From Aquipseudomonas ullengensis (lineage in GTDB: Bacteria > Pseudomonadota > Gammaproteobacteria > Pseudomonadales > Pseudomonadaceae), in contig NZ_JACJUD010000007.1 in the NCBI RefSeq assembly GCF_014174475.1, positions 62,001-126,000 on the forward strand: DNA of 64,000 bases, read 5' to 3'. Numbering within the stretch: the first letter of the stretch is position 1; each line of letters starts with the position of its first letter. Below are positions 8,500 through 16,905 of the stretch, piece by piece. Both the position numbers and the translations under genes were made by a program. Below the pieces are notes generated by a model. The model did no database searches. It was not told where the DNA came from and saw nothing but the letters and a program-made list of their open reading frames with translations.

Positions 8500-8505
8500 T
8501 ATAAT
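8500..8505 (+). promoter_or_regulatory. probable -10 element for queF
   Basis: A perfect TATAAT lies 33 bp before the queF start. No good -35 hexamer was found 16-18 bp upstream, so only the -10 is proposed. Confidence 0.4.
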
Positions 8506-8537
8506 GCGCGCCGTTTCATTTTCTCAGGCCCGTCGCC

Positions 8538-9368
8538 ATGCAGCACCCCGCCGAACACTCGCCGCTGGGCAAATCCAGCGAGTACGTTTCCAGCTACAGC
8601 CCCGAACTGCTGTTCCCCATCTCGCGCACTACCAAGTGGGCAGAGCTGGGGCTGACGGCCAGCACCCTGCCGTATCAGGGGGTGGATTACTGGAACTGCT
8701 ACGAGCTGTCCTGGCTGACCCCGAGTGGCAAGCCGGTGGTAGCTATTGGTGAGTTCGCCATCCCGGCTGATTCGCCGAATATCATCGAGTCCAAGTCGTT
8801 CAAGCTCTACCTCAATTCGCTGAACCAGAGCGCCTATGCCAGCCAGGCCGAGGTTGAGCAAGTGCTGGCACGCGATCTCTCGGCTTGTGCCGGCAAGCCG
8901 GTGATGGTGCGGGTGCGCAGCCTGGACGAGGTGGCCGCCGAAGGCGTGGCTGTGCTGGCGGGGCGCTGCGTCGATGGGCTGGATATCGTCGTCAGCGACT
9001 ATGCCCATCCGCGGCCCGAGCTGCTGCGTTGTGTGTCTGAGCAGATCGTTGAGGAAACCCTGTACAGCCACCTGCTGAAATCCAACTGCCCGGTGACCGG
9101 CCAGCCGGACTGGGGCACGCTGGTGGTCGAATACCAGGGTCCGCAACTGGATGCCGCCAGCCTGCTGGCCTACGTGGTGAGCTTCCGCCAGCACCAGGAC
9201 TTCCACGAGCAGTGCGTGGAGCGGGTGTTCCTCGACCTGCAGCGTCTGCTCAAGCCGCAGAAGCTGACGGTGTATGCGCGCTACGTGCGACGCGGCGGGT
9301 TGGATATCAATCCCTATCGCAGTACCGAGGCGGTGGTGACGGACAACCAGCGCCTGGTTCGCCAGTAA
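8538..9368 (+). CDS. queF: QueF, NADPH-dependent 7-cyano-7-deazaguanine reductase
   Basis: A 276-residue bimodular (YqeF-type) QueF. It reduces preQ0 to preQ1 in queuosine biosynthesis in the cytosol. The catalytic Cys is in LKSNCPVTGQPDWG. The substrate/NADPH segment ESKSFKLYLNSLNQS lies in the N-terminal half, and the C-terminal RRGGLDINPYRS motif is present. Length matches the long QueF form of gamma-proteobacteria. It is followed directly by a strong bidirectional terminator. No preQ1 riboswitch was apparent upstream. Confidence 0.96.
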   Translation: MQHPAEHSPLGKSSEYVSSYSPELLFPISRTTKWAELGLTASTLPYQGVDYWNCYELSWLTPSGKPVVAIGEFAIPADSPNIIESKSFKLYLNSLNQSAYASQAEVEQVLARDLSACAGKPVMVRVRSLDEVAAEGVAVLAGRCVDGLDIVVSDYAHPRPELLRCVSEQIVEETLYSHLLKSNCPVTGQPDWGTLVVEYQGPQLDAASLLAYVVSFRQHQDFHEQCVERVFLDLQRLLKPQKLTVYARYVRRGGLDINPYRSTEAVVTDNQRLVRQ

Positions 9369-9370
9369 AC

Positions 9371-9398
9371 GAAAAAGCCCGCGATTGCGGGCTTTTTC
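9371..9398. terminator. bidirectional terminator between queF and DUF4404 gene
   Basis: GAAAAAGCCCGC-GATT-GCGGGCTTTTTC: a perfect 12-bp stem with A/T tracts on both sides. It serves queF on the plus strand and the DUF4404 gene on the minus strand. Confidence 0.9.
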
Positions 9399-9417
9399 AT
9401 GGCTGGCGAATGGGTCT

Positions 9418-9681
9418 TCAGATGCCCATGTTGGCCAGGCTCTGCAGGATGTTGCGCAGGGTGCCGGTCAGGGTCGGGTGCTGGCTCTCGAAGCTTTCCA
9501 CCGCCAGGTTGACTCCGTCCACCAGGGTGGCGTCGGGTGCACTGGCCAGCTCACGGGCCAGTTTCAGGTCGATCTGCTGCATCAGTTCGAGCAGCGCGGC
9601 GCGGTCGTCCGCATCCAGGGGCGTGTCTTCGGCCAGTTGCTCGCGCAGTTGCTGAAGGTGTTGTTGCAGGCGTTCAGGCAT
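9418..9681 (-). CDS. DUF4404 family protein
   Basis: An 87-residue, mostly helical cytosolic protein of the DUF4404 family: heptad-like N-terminus (LQQHLQQLREQLAED), an acidic middle and a conserved ending with HPTLTGTLRNILQSLANMGI. Function unknown. The ATG at 9681 is used because GGAGGG lies 6-7 nt upstream; the longer start five codons earlier has no such site. It is a monocistronic unit, convergent with queF. Confidence 0.8.
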   Translation of the reverse strand: MPERLQQHLQQLREQLAEDTPLDADDRAALLELMQQIDLKLARELASAPDATLVDGVNLAVESFESQHPTLTGTLRNILQSLANMGI

Positions 9682-9810
9682 GGGTATTCCCTCCATTGCT
9701 ACGGCAGAGTGGACCTTGGCCGGGCGGCAAAGGTTCGTCCCTTGGCTTGAAGGTTAATCCAGTCGCTGCACTCGTGCCTGATCCAGAGCAATCCCGGCAG
9801 GTATTTGGTT

Positions 9811-10488
9811 TCAGGGTTTTTCGCCCTTGAGGCGACGTACGGCAAGTTCATCCAGGCAGGCCGGTAGCTCGCCCGGGTGATCGATGACCGAGTGCGCGCC
9901 GAGGCGGTACAGGCTCAGGGTGGCGGCGGCGCGCAGCCTCTCCCGTTCCTCACTGGCCAGTGCCTGCCAATCGCCCAGGGCCAGGCCGCACAGCGGACCG
10001 CAGGTCGCCAGGCCGATGCACCAGAGCCCGGCGTTGAGGCCTGCCTGGAGCAGGCGTGGTTCGCTGGCGATCAGTACGCAGCCATCCAGTCGTTCGACCT
10101 TCAGCTCGCTCAACGCCAGCCACAACGCATCTGGCGCGGGCCAGGGGCGGGCGCCGCTCAGGTGCGTCGCGCGCAGCCAGCTTGGCAACGGCTTGGCCAG
10201 CTCTGCGCAAACGGCCTCTGGCAGCTCTTCCAGCCAGGCGCAAGGCAGCTTTTGTTGGTGCAGGTGTTTGAGCAGTTCGCGGGTTTGCGGCAGTGCTTCA
10301 GCCCGCTCCTCGGCCGCAGCCAGCAGGGCGGGCAGCAGCGCTGGGGTATCCAGCGAGGCGTGAGGCTGTTTCAGCTGGCTGTGTTGCAGGGCAATCGGCA
10401 GGGTGCGGGCGCCGAAGTCCACCAGGCAGCCACTGAGGCCGAACAGCAGCGCGGTGAAGGCGGGGGGAGCAGCGGTGGAGCCTGGCAT
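9811..10488 (-). CDS. HAD-superfamily, phosphonatase-like protein without the nucleophile
   Basis: A 225-residue protein related to phosphonoacetaldehyde hydrolase-type HAD enzymes. Motif I reads FGLSGCLVDFGA where phosphonatases have LDWAGTVVDFGS. Aligning on the shared VDFG, the catalytic Asp is replaced by Gly, so classic HAD catalysis looks impossible. The later region (VLIASEPRLLQAGLNAGLWCIGL) keeps the shape of HAD motif IV. The place in the chromosome matches a conserved Pseudomonas gene next to queF that is annotated as a probable phosphonatase. A binding or regulatory role is possible. Confidence 0.7.
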   Translation of the reverse strand: MPGSTAAPPAFTALLFGLSGCLVDFGARTLPIALQHSQLKQPHASLDTPALLPALLAAAEERAEALPQTRELLKHLHQQKLPCAWLEELPEAVCAELAKPLPSWLRATHLSGARPWPAPDALWLALSELKVERLDGCVLIASEPRLLQAGLNAGLWCIGLATCGPLCGLALGDWQALASEERERLRAAATLSLYRLGAHSVIDHPGELPACLDELAVRRLKGEKP

Positions 10489-10558
10489 GGCGATCTCGTT
10501 TCCCGTGGGGTACGGGCAGGCTAGCGAGTGCCGGTTACGCTTGGATGACGTTTATGCG

Positions 10559-10975
10559 TCAGGCCTGCGGACCACTCATCACAGCGCGTACGCTGTCGGG
10601 CACAGGCACTGACTGGTTGCTGGCGTGGTCGATCCACACCAGCTTGCAGTGGCCTTCGCCGTAGCAGGTGTGTGGGTCGCTGAGGATGCTCAGGCGGTGT
10701 TCGACGACCAGGCTGCTGCGTCCCAGTGTGCCGGCATAGAGCTCAATCACCACGGTGGCCGGGTGCACCACCGGTTTCAGGTAGGTATGCAGGGTTTGCA
10801 GCACCACTGGGCCTTCGGCGGCGTGGTCGATATCGATGCCGACGCGGGCGAACCACTCGACGCGCGCTTCCTGCACATACGCCAGGTAGGTGGTGTTGTT
10901 GACGTGGCCGTAGTTGTCCATGTCGCCCCAGCGCACGGGGATGTGGGCGGTATGAATCAGCTGTCTATCCGGCAT
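10559..10975 (-). CDS. acyl-CoA thioesterase, 4HBT/YbgC hotdog family
   Basis: A 138-residue single-hotdog thioesterase. It has the 4-hydroxybenzoyl-CoA thioesterase signature RWGDMDNYGHVNNTTYLAY, with the catalytic Asp in GDMD, and the following EEAR-like helix (YVQEARVEWF). It should hydrolyse short acyl-CoA or acyl-ACP thioesters in the cytosol. The ATG at 10975 gives the family's normal length; the frame stays open further 5' but overlaps the divergent mlaA gene. It is divergent from mlaA across a 106-bp promoter gap. Confidence 0.85.
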   Translation of the reverse strand: MPDRQLIHTAHIPVRWGDMDNYGHVNNTTYLAYVQEARVEWFARVGIDIDHAAEGPVVLQTLHTYLKPVVHPATVVIELYAGTLGRSSLVVEHRLSILSDPHTCYGEGHCKLVWIDHASNQSVPVPDSVRAVMSGPQA

Positions 10976-11081
10976 CTTTGTATTCGCTATGCTACTGGCC
11001 TGGTGGGCAGGCAGTTTATACTGCGCGGCCGACTGGCTGGCCGTGGGCCGCCAAACTACTGATGCCAAGGAGAGACTGCAA

Positions 11082-11783
11082 ATGCACAAGATCGGAGCCC
11101 GTTGGGTCGATCGTCTGGGCCACCTCTGCGCCTGTGCCGCTCTGGCCATGCTGCCGCTGGTAGCCACCGCCGCCGAGGATGATCCTTGGGAGGGCTTCAA
11201 CCGCCCGGTGTTCCGTTTCAACGACACCCTCGACACCTACGCGCTGAAGCCGGTCGCCAAGGGCTACCAGGCCGTCACGCCGCAGTTCCTCGAAGATGGC
11301 GTGCACAACGTGTTCGGCAACATCGGGGACGTTGGCAACCTGGCCAACAACCTGTTGCAGGGCAAGGTGCATGATGCCGGTGTCGACACCGGTCGCCTGA
11401 TCTTCAACACCACCTTCGGGGTGCTGGGTTTCTTCGATGTAGCCAGCAAGATGGGCCTGCAGAAGAATGACGAAGACTTCGGCCAGACCCTGGGCGCCTG
11501 GGGCCTGGGCAGTGGCCCGTACGTGGTGCTGCCGCTTCTCGGCCCGAGTAACGTGCGCGATGCCGGGGCGAAGATTCCGGACGCCTACCTGGGCATGTAC
11601 CCGTACATCGACCATGTACCGACCCGTAACGTCACCCGTGCGGTGGATGTGGTGGATACCCGTGCCAGCCTGCTGTCGGCGGAAAAGATGATTGGTGGTG
11701 ACAAGTACATCTTCATCCGCAACGCCTACATGCAGAACCGCGAGTTCCGGGTCAAGGATGGCGAAGTCGTCGACGACTTCTAA
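11082..11783 (+). CDS. mlaA: MlaA/VacJ outer-membrane lipid asymmetry protein
   Basis: A 233-residue MlaA (VacJ). It works with the Mla pathway to remove phospholipids from the outer leaflet of the outer membrane. The conserved blocks DPWEGFNRPVFRFND, YALKPVAKGYQAV, RLIFNTTFGVLGFFDVA and the glycine-rich GPYVVLPLLGPSNVRD are all present. The signal peptide ends near ATAAEDD and has no good lipobox, so the protein may not be lipidated as E. coli MlaA is. ATG at 11082 follows AAGGAGA. It ends in a strong terminator shared with the convergent PilZ gene. Confidence 0.93.
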   Translation: MHKIGARWVDRLGHLCACAALAMLPLVATAAEDDPWEGFNRPVFRFNDTLDTYALKPVAKGYQAVTPQFLEDGVHNVFGNIGDVGNLANNLLQGKVHDAGVDTGRLIFNTTFGVLGFFDVASKMGLQKNDEDFGQTLGAWGLGSGPYVVLPLLGPSNVRDAGAKIPDAYLGMYPYIDHVPTRNVTRAVDVVDTRASLLSAEKMIGGDKYIFIRNAYMQNREFRVKDGEVVDDF

Positions 11784-11793
11784 CATCTCGAAA

Positions 11794-11830
11794 CATGAAA
11801 AAAAGGCGGCCAAGGCCGCCTTTTTTCATG
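11794..11830. terminator. bidirectional terminator between mlaA and the PilZ gene
   Basis: A GGCGGCC-AA-GGCCGCC stem is flanked by seven A residues on one side and six T residues on the other, so it ends transcription from both directions. Confidence 0.92.
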
Positions 11831-11842
11831 CCCGTGAGGGCC

Positions 11843-12142
11843 TCAACTCATCGACAGGACAGCCAGTCCGAGCGACTGCCGACCGTCTTCCAGGTCCTGA
11901 ACGCGCACAACTTCGGCTTGCGCTTCGAGGCCCTGGAGGGCGTTGTGGTCGGATGCGATGTGTACCTTTACCTTGTCGCCCATGTTCAGGCGGCATTCGG
12001 CTTCCAGTTGCATGCCGGTGCTCGACAGGTCGAGACACATGGCAGGGATGGCGCGGCCAGCATGATGCAGAGTGACCGGAGCTTCCAGTCGCATGCGGAT
12101 GAAGTCACGTTTCTCGCTGTAGGCACGATCGCTTTGGCTCAT
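11843..12142 (-). CDS. PilZ domain protein, c-di-GMP binding
   Basis: A 99-residue single PilZ domain. The c-di-GMP-binding motifs are visible: RDFIRMR (RxxxR) near residues 12-18 and DLSSTGMQ (DxSxxG) near residues 38-45. It should act as a cytosolic c-di-GMP receptor. It lies between mlaA (convergent) and rssB (divergent); the 213-bp gap upstream must hold both promoters. Confidence 0.9.
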   Translation of the reverse strand: MSQSDRAYSEKRDFIRMRLEAPVTLHHAGRAIPAMCLDLSSTGMQLEAECRLNMGDKVKVHIASDHNALQGLEAQAEVVRVQDLEDGRQSLGLAVLSMS

Positions 12143-12355
12143 GGACCCTGTCCTCTTGTTTTATGGGTACTCCCCGAGTCGTTATAACCCTCGTCGATTT
12201 GAGGTGTAAAGGCGCCTGGCGACAATCGGCACGCGCTTGAATCGACAGTCGGATGGGAGTACCGTCTGCGCCGTGAATCGACTGTGTACGGTTGTACCGT
12301 TGCAGTGCGGTCGCCCAACAATTTCCATCTCCGGCGTCGTTTGCCTGGACATCCC

Positions 12356-13540
12356 ATGCACAATCCCAGCGCCAAGCTGCTGATTATCGATGATGATGAG
12401 GTGGTGCGAGCGAGTCTCGCCGCCTACCTCGAAGACAGCGGTTTCCACGTACTACAGGCCAGCAATGGTTTGCAGGGGTTGGAAGTGTTCGAGCGTGATC
12501 AGCCCGATGTGGTTATCTGCGACTTGCGCATGCCGCAGGTCGATGGTCTCGAGCTGATCCGCCGCATCAATATCCTCGGTAGCGACATCCCGGTCATCGT
12601 GGTTTCCGGTGCCGGTGTGATGAGCGATGCCGTCGAAGCGCTGCGCCTGGGCGCCGCCGACTACCTGATCAAACCGCTGGAAGACCTGGCCGTGCTCGAG
12701 CACTCGGTGCGCCGAGCCCTGGATCGCGCGCACCTGCGCCTGGAAAACCTGCGCTACCGGGAAAAGCTGGAAACGGCCAACCGTGAGCTGCAAGCCAGCC
12801 TGCACCTGCTGCAGGAGGACCAGAACGCCGGTCGCCAGGTGCAGATGAACATGCTGCCGGTGACGCCGTGGAAGGTCGACGGCCTGCAGTTCGCCCACCA
12901 GATCATTCCGTCGTTGTACCTGTCTGGCGATTTCGTTGATTACTTCCGGGTCGACGAGCACCGCGTGGCGTTCTACCTGGCGGATGTTTCCGGCCATGGT
13001 GCGTCTTCGGCCTTCGTCACCGTACTGCTCAAGTTCATGACCACGCGTCTGCTGTATGAATGGCGCCGCGCCGGTACTCTGCCGGAGTTCAAACCGTCCG
13101 ATGTGCTGGGGCATATCAACCGCGGTCTCATCAACTGCAAACTGGGCAAGCACGTGACCATGCTGGGCGGTGTGATCGACGAACAGAGTGGCCAGCTTAC
13201 CTATAGCATTGGCGGGCATCTGCCATTGCCAGTGCTGTACAGCGAAGGGCAGGCGCGCTACCTGGAAGGCCGCGGTCTGCCGGTCGGCCTGTTTGATGAG
13301 GCGGTGTATACCGATCTGGTGATGGACCTGCCGGATTCGTTCAGCCTGACCCTGTTGTCCGACGGGATTCTGGATCTTTTGCCTGGCGATACGCTCAAAG
13401 AAAAGGAAACCGTGCTGCCACAACTGGTTAGCTCGGCTGGTGGCACGCTCGACGGTTTGCGCCAAGTCTTCGGGCTGGCGAATCTGGGAGAGATGCCGGA
13501 TGATATCGCCTTGCTGGTGTTGAGCAGGAACCTTGCATGA
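12356..13540 (+). CDS. rssB: RssB-like response regulator with PP2C phosphatase domain
   Basis: A 394-residue protein. Residues 8-125 form a receiver domain with the acidic pocket IDDDE, phospho-acceptor Asp56 (VICDLRMP) and the Lys of LIKP. A coiled-coil linker (about 130-165) leads to a PP2C/SpoIIE-type phosphatase domain with YLADVSGHGASSAF and LLSDGILDLL metal-binding segments. In P. aeruginosa the same pair with the downstream STAS gene is called rssB-rssC and linked to stress sigma-factor control. The ATG at 12356 is preferred; the frame is open 24 codons further 5' with a poor start. It overlaps rssC by 4 bp. Confidence 0.88.
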   Translation: MHNPSAKLLIIDDDEVVRASLAAYLEDSGFHVLQASNGLQGLEVFERDQPDVVICDLRMPQVDGLELIRRINILGSDIPVIVVSGAGVMSDAVEALRLGAADYLIKPLEDLAVLEHSVRRALDRAHLRLENLRYREKLETANRELQASLHLLQEDQNAGRQVQMNMLPVTPWKVDGLQFAHQIIPSLYLSGDFVDYFRVDEHRVAFYLADVSGHGASSAFVTVLLKFMTTRLLYEWRRAGTLPEFKPSDVLGHINRGLINCKLGKHVTMLGGVIDEQSGQLTYSIGGHLPLPVLYSEGQARYLEGRGLPVGLFDEAVYTDLVMDLPDSFSLTLLSDGILDLLPGDTLKEKETVLPQLVSSAGGTLDGLRQVFGLANLGEMPDDIALLVLSRNLA

Positions 13541-14031
13541 ATCCTGGGAATAGTCCCGGTAGGATCCAATTCGCCGAACAGGATGGCACCTTTGTCCTCA
13601 AGTTCGTGGGCGAAGTCCGTCTGACCTTGTGTTCGGCGCTGGATTCGACGATCGAAAAAATCTTCACGGCGCTGAATTTCTCGGCGATCGTCATTGATCT
13701 GACGGAAACCCGCAGTATCGACAGTACGACGCTTGGCTTGCTGGCCAAGCTCTCGATCCTGTCCCGGCAGAAGATTGGCTTGCTGCCGACGGTGGTGACC
13801 ACTCACGAAGACATCACCCGGCTGCTGCAGTCCATGGGCTTCGATCAGGTGTTCAACATCGTCGATCGTCCGATTCCCTGCCCGGAATGCCTGAGTGACC
13901 TGCCGTCGCAGGATCAGTCGGAAGAAGTGGTCAAGGCCAAGGTGCTGGAGGCACATCGCATCCTGATGGGGCTCAATGACTCCAATCGCGAAGCCTTCCA
14001 CGATCTGGTGAGCGCGCTGGAACGCGGCTAA
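13537..14031 (+). CDS. rssC: RssC-like STAS anti-anti-sigma factor
   Basis: A 164-residue protein with an N-terminal STAS domain (residues about 10-105): VVIDLTETRSIDSTTLGLLAKL holds the conserved Ser that is phosphorylated in anti-anti-sigma factors. The extra C-terminal part has a CPECL segment of unknown role. The upstream PP2C-type RssB is the expected phosphatase. The ATGA overlap with rssB suggests translational coupling. The gene ends in a strong terminator. Confidence 0.87.
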   Translation: MNPGNSPGRIQFAEQDGTFVLKFVGEVRLTLCSALDSTIEKIFTALNFSAIVIDLTETRSIDSTTLGLLAKLSILSRQKIGLLPTVVTTHEDITRLLQSMGFDQVFNIVDRPIPCPECLSDLPSQDQSEEVVKAKVLEAHRILMGLNDSNREAFHDLVSALERG

Positions 14032-14041
14032 TCAATATCTG

Positions 14042-14087
14042 AACAACAAAAAAGGGCGATACCGGCAGCGGTATCGCCCTTTTTGTT
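14042..14087. terminator. bidirectional terminator between rssC and tal
   Basis: AACAAAAAAGGGCGATACC pairs with GGTATCGCCCTTTTTGTT around a six-base loop; A and T tracts on either side serve both converging genes. Confidence 0.92.
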
Positions 14088-14097
14088 GGGGCGTTTG

Positions 14098-15021
14098 TCA
14101 GGCGCGAGCGGCGAGCAGTGCTTCGAGCTTTTCCTGGTCGCGGGCGAACAGGCGGATGCCTTCGGCGAGCTTTTCAGTGGCCATGGCGTCTTCGTTCATG
14201 GCCCAGCGGAAGCTGCTCTCGTCCAGGCTCTGGCGCGCTTCGCCGGCTCCAGCGTTGAGGATGCGCGGCAGGTCGCCCTGGTCGTCGGCCAGTTGCTGCA
14301 GCAGGTCCGGGCTGATGGTCAGGCGATCGCAACCGGCGAGTTGCTCGATCTGCCCCAGGTTGCGGAAACTGGCGCCCATGACCACGGTGTCGTAGCCATT
14401 GGCCTTGTAGTACTGGTAAATGCGCGAGACGGAGCGTACGCCGGGGTCTTCGGCACCAACGAAGTCGCGGCCTTCGGCCTTCTTGTACCAGTCGTAGATG
14501 CGGCCCACGAATGGCGAGATCAGGAACACCCCAGCCTCGGCGCAGGCAACGGCCTGGGCGAAGGAGAACAGCAGGGTGAGGTTGGTCTGCACGCCGGCTT
14601 TCTCCAGCTGCTCGGCGGCGCGGATGCCTTCCCAGGTAGAGGCGATCTTGATCAGCACGCGCTCGCGGCCGATACCGGCCTGGTCGTAGAGGCCGATGAT
14701 GCGTTCGGCACGGCGCAGGGTGGCCTGTGTGTCGAAGGACAGGCGCGCGTCGACTTCCGTGGAGATACGCCCCGGAATCACCTTGAGGATTTCCTGGCCG
14801 ACGGCCACGCCGAAACGGTCACAGGCCAGCCCCAGGTCGCCTGCACACCCCTTGACCGCATCATCCAGCAGGCTTGTATAGCCGGGCAGGGCGGCGGCCT
14901 TGAGCAGCAGGGACGGGTTGGTGGTGGCGTCCACCGGCTTGAGACGGCTGATGGCATCGAAATCACCGGTGTCGGCAACCACGGTGGTGAATTGTTTGAG
15001 TTGATCCAGCTTGGAGGTCAT
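14098..15021 (-). CDS. tal: transaldolase
   Basis: A 307-residue class I transaldolase of the pentose phosphate pathway. It transfers a dihydroxyacetone unit between sedoheptulose-7-P and glyceraldehyde-3-P. The Schiff-base Lys lies in RVLIKIASTWEGIRA; the N-terminal DATTNPSLLLKAA and the SPFVGRIYDWYK segments are diagnostic. Length is that of E. coli TalB-type enzymes. Monocistronic, convergent with rssC. Confidence 0.96.
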   Translation of the reverse strand: MTSKLDQLKQFTTVVADTGDFDAISRLKPVDATTNPSLLLKAAALPGYTSLLDDAVKGCAGDLGLACDRFGVAVGQEILKVIPGRISTEVDARLSFDTQATLRRAERIIGLYDQAGIGRERVLIKIASTWEGIRAAEQLEKAGVQTNLTLLFSFAQAVACAEAGVFLISPFVGRIYDWYKKAEGRDFVGAEDPGVRSVSRIYQYYKANGYDTVVMGASFRNLGQIEQLAGCDRLTISPDLLQQLADDQGDLPRILNAGAGEARQSLDESSFRWAMNEDAMATEKLAEGIRLFARDQEKLEALLAARA

Positions 15022-15105
15022 GACAAAGCCCTGTCGTAGCGAATGCCATGACCTTACCCGAGCGGAGCAGGCCGCTCAACGGCCTGGCGCGGGCATTTGC
15101 GGCTT

Positions 15106-16092
15106 TCAGCGCCCTGCGAGCAATTCACCGGCCTGGTCGAGCAGCGCCAGCGGGTCTTTGCTCTTGTGGATGTCGACCGAGAGCAGTTGGCGGAAGCGCC
15201 GTGCACCCGGAAAGCCTTGGGCCAGGCCCAGCATGTGACGGGTGATGTGGTGCATCAGTCCGCCGCTGGCGATGTGCTGCTCGATATACGGGTGCATCCG
15301 GGCCAGGGCGTCGGCGCGGCTGAGTGGCGGTTGTTCGAGGCCGAACAGCAACTGATCGACCTGCGCCAGCAAGTAGGGGTTGTGATAGGCCTCGCGGCCC
15401 AGCATCACGCCATCGAAGGTGGCCAGGTGCTGCTGACATTCTTCCAGGGTCTTGATCCCGCCGTTGAGGATGATTTCCAAGTCGGGGAAGTCCTGCTTGA
15501 GTTGCGCGGCCACGTCGTAGCGCAGGGGCGGTACTTCGCGGTTCTCTTTGGGCGAAAGACCTTCGAGGATGGCGATGCGTGCGTGCACGGTGAAGCTGGT
15601 GCAGCCAGCATCACGCACCGTACCGACGAAGTCGCACAGCTCGGCGTAGCTGTCGCGGCCGTTGATGCCGATACGGTGTTTGACCGTGACTGGAGTGGCT
15701 ACCGCGTCCTGCATGGCTTTGACGCAGTCGGCCACCAGTTGTGGGTGGCCCATCAGGCAGGCACCGATCATGTTGTTCTGCACGCGATCACTGGGGCAGC
15801 CGACGTTCAGATTGACCTCGTCGTAGCCATGCGCCTCGGCCATCTTCGCGCAAGCTGCCAGCTCGCCGGGGTTGCTGCCCCCCAGCTGCAGGGCCAGCGG
15901 GTGTTCGCTCGAGTCGTAACGCAGGAAGCGCGCCGCATCGTTGTGCAGCAATGCGCCGGTGGTGACCATCTCGGTATACAGCAGTGCCTGGCTGGACAGC
16001 TGGCGGAGAAAGTAACGGCAATGGCGGTCCGTCCAATCCATCATGGGAGCGACGGAAAAGCGGCGGGACAGGGGTTTGGCGGCTATCGACAT
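15106..16092 (-). CDS. dusA: DusA, tRNA-dihydrouridine(20/20a) synthase
   Basis: A 328-residue FMN-dependent Dus enzyme that reduces U20/U20a in the tRNA D-loop. It opens with SVAPMMDWTDRHCR and has the catalytic Cys in NLNVGCPSDRVQNN. The FMN-phosphate segment is LNGGIKTLEEC, followed by GVMLGREAYHNPYLL; the RVQ and AYHNP features fit DusA rather than DusB or DusC. ATG at 16092 gives the usual N-terminus; the frame is open further 5' but adds no recognisable sequence. Confidence 0.93.
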   Translation of the reverse strand: MSIAAKPLSRRFSVAPMMDWTDRHCRYFLRQLSSQALLYTEMVTTGALLHNDAARFLRYDSSEHPLALQLGGSNPGELAACAKMAEAHGYDEVNLNVGCPSDRVQNNMIGACLMGHPQLVADCVKAMQDAVATPVTVKHRIGINGRDSYAELCDFVGTVRDAGCTSFTVHARIAILEGLSPKENREVPPLRYDVAAQLKQDFPDLEIILNGGIKTLEECQQHLATFDGVMLGREAYHNPYLLAQVDQLLFGLEQPPLSRADALARMHPYIEQHIASGGLMHHITRHMLGLAQGFPGARRFRQLLSVDIHKSKDPLALLDQAGELLAGR

Positions 16093-16349
16093 CAGTGCAG
16101 ATTCGGCAGGTAAAGAGGGTGGCGCCTGACCGGCGCGGCAGGGCACAGTCTACCAGTTGCTACGGTATGCCGGCTCAATGCATAGATTGGCGGGCGCGAT
16201 AGCAATTTTCTGGCTATACCTTTTCTTGTTCGTTCCTTCGGCGTGCTTGGAAGGTTCTTCGGTCCGCCTTCGAGGGCGAGTGCGACTTTCTGCTGTTCCG
16301 CTGTATTGGTGTCGATCCGCTAAAAGGAAATCCTTCAGGAGTAATACAT

Positions 16350-16853
16350 ATGCGTAAAGTCATCATGATCTCCCTGCTGTCCTCCCTGCCATTGCTGGCG
16401 ACTGGTATCGCTCAGGCCGACCAGGCGGGTGGTGGTGGTTGCGGCTGGGGCAACATGTTGTTCGACGGTCAGCGTGGCCTGGTGCCGCACCTGCTGGCGA
16501 CCACTACCAACGGCACCTCGGGCAACGCCACCTTCGGCCTTACCTCGGGCACCAACGGTTGCGACTCCAGCGTCAAACTCGGCTACGGTGGCCGCTCGCT
16601 GCTGGCCATGAATGGCATGCTCGATAGCATTGCCGAAGACATGGCGAAGGGGCAGGGCGAGGCGCTGGACGCCTACGCCACGCTGCTGGGTGTCAGCGGT
16701 GACGATCGGCAGCATTTTGCAGCGGTCACCCATGAGCATTTCTCGAGCATCTTCTCCAGTGCCGATGCCAACAGTGAACAAGTGCTGGCAGCAACCCTGG
16801 ATGTGATGAGCCAGGATCAGCGCCTGGCGAAGTACGTGACCACCGCGAGCTGA
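16350..16853 (+). CDS. DUF3015 exported protein
   Basis: A 167-residue exported protein of the DUF3015 family. The signal peptide ends at AQA, then a glycine-rich start GGGGCGWGNMLFDGQRGLVPHLLATTTNGTSGN matches the family head. Two Cys residues could form a disulfide in the periplasm. Function unknown. CAGGAG lies 9 nt before the ATG. Monocistronic between dusA (divergent) and a convergent oxidoreductase. Confidence 0.87.
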   Translation: MRKVIMISLLSSLPLLATGIAQADQAGGGGCGWGNMLFDGQRGLVPHLLATTTNGTSGNATFGLTSGTNGCDSSVKLGYGGRSLLAMNGMLDSIAEDMAKGQGEALDAYATLLGVSGDDRQHFAAVTHEHFSSIFSSADANSEQVLAATLDVMSQDQRLAKYVTTAS

Positions 16854-16864
16854 TCACGAAGCAA

Positions 16865-16897
16865 ACAAAAACGGCGCCCTGAGGCGCCGTTTTTTTG
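16865..16897. terminator. bidirectional terminator after the DUF3015 gene
   Basis: A perfect ACGGCGCC-CTGA-GGCGCCGT stem with a T7 tract on the plus strand and an A-rich tract on the other side. Confidence 0.9.
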
Positions 16898-16905
16898 AGC
16901 GGAAC

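Noticed and set aside
8470..8537. preQ1 riboswitch upstream of queF
   Set aside because: The leader is only about 30 nt after the -10 element and shows no A-rich tail and pseudoknot pattern.
7746..9206. Long open frame (486 codons) on the minus strand across copB and queF
   Set aside because: Antisense shadow of two well-supported genes in GC-rich DNA; composition is low-complexity and resembles no family.
12452..13465. Minus-strand open frame of 337 codons opposite rssB
   Set aside because: Mirror frame of a clear response-regulator gene; no ribosome site or recognisable domain.
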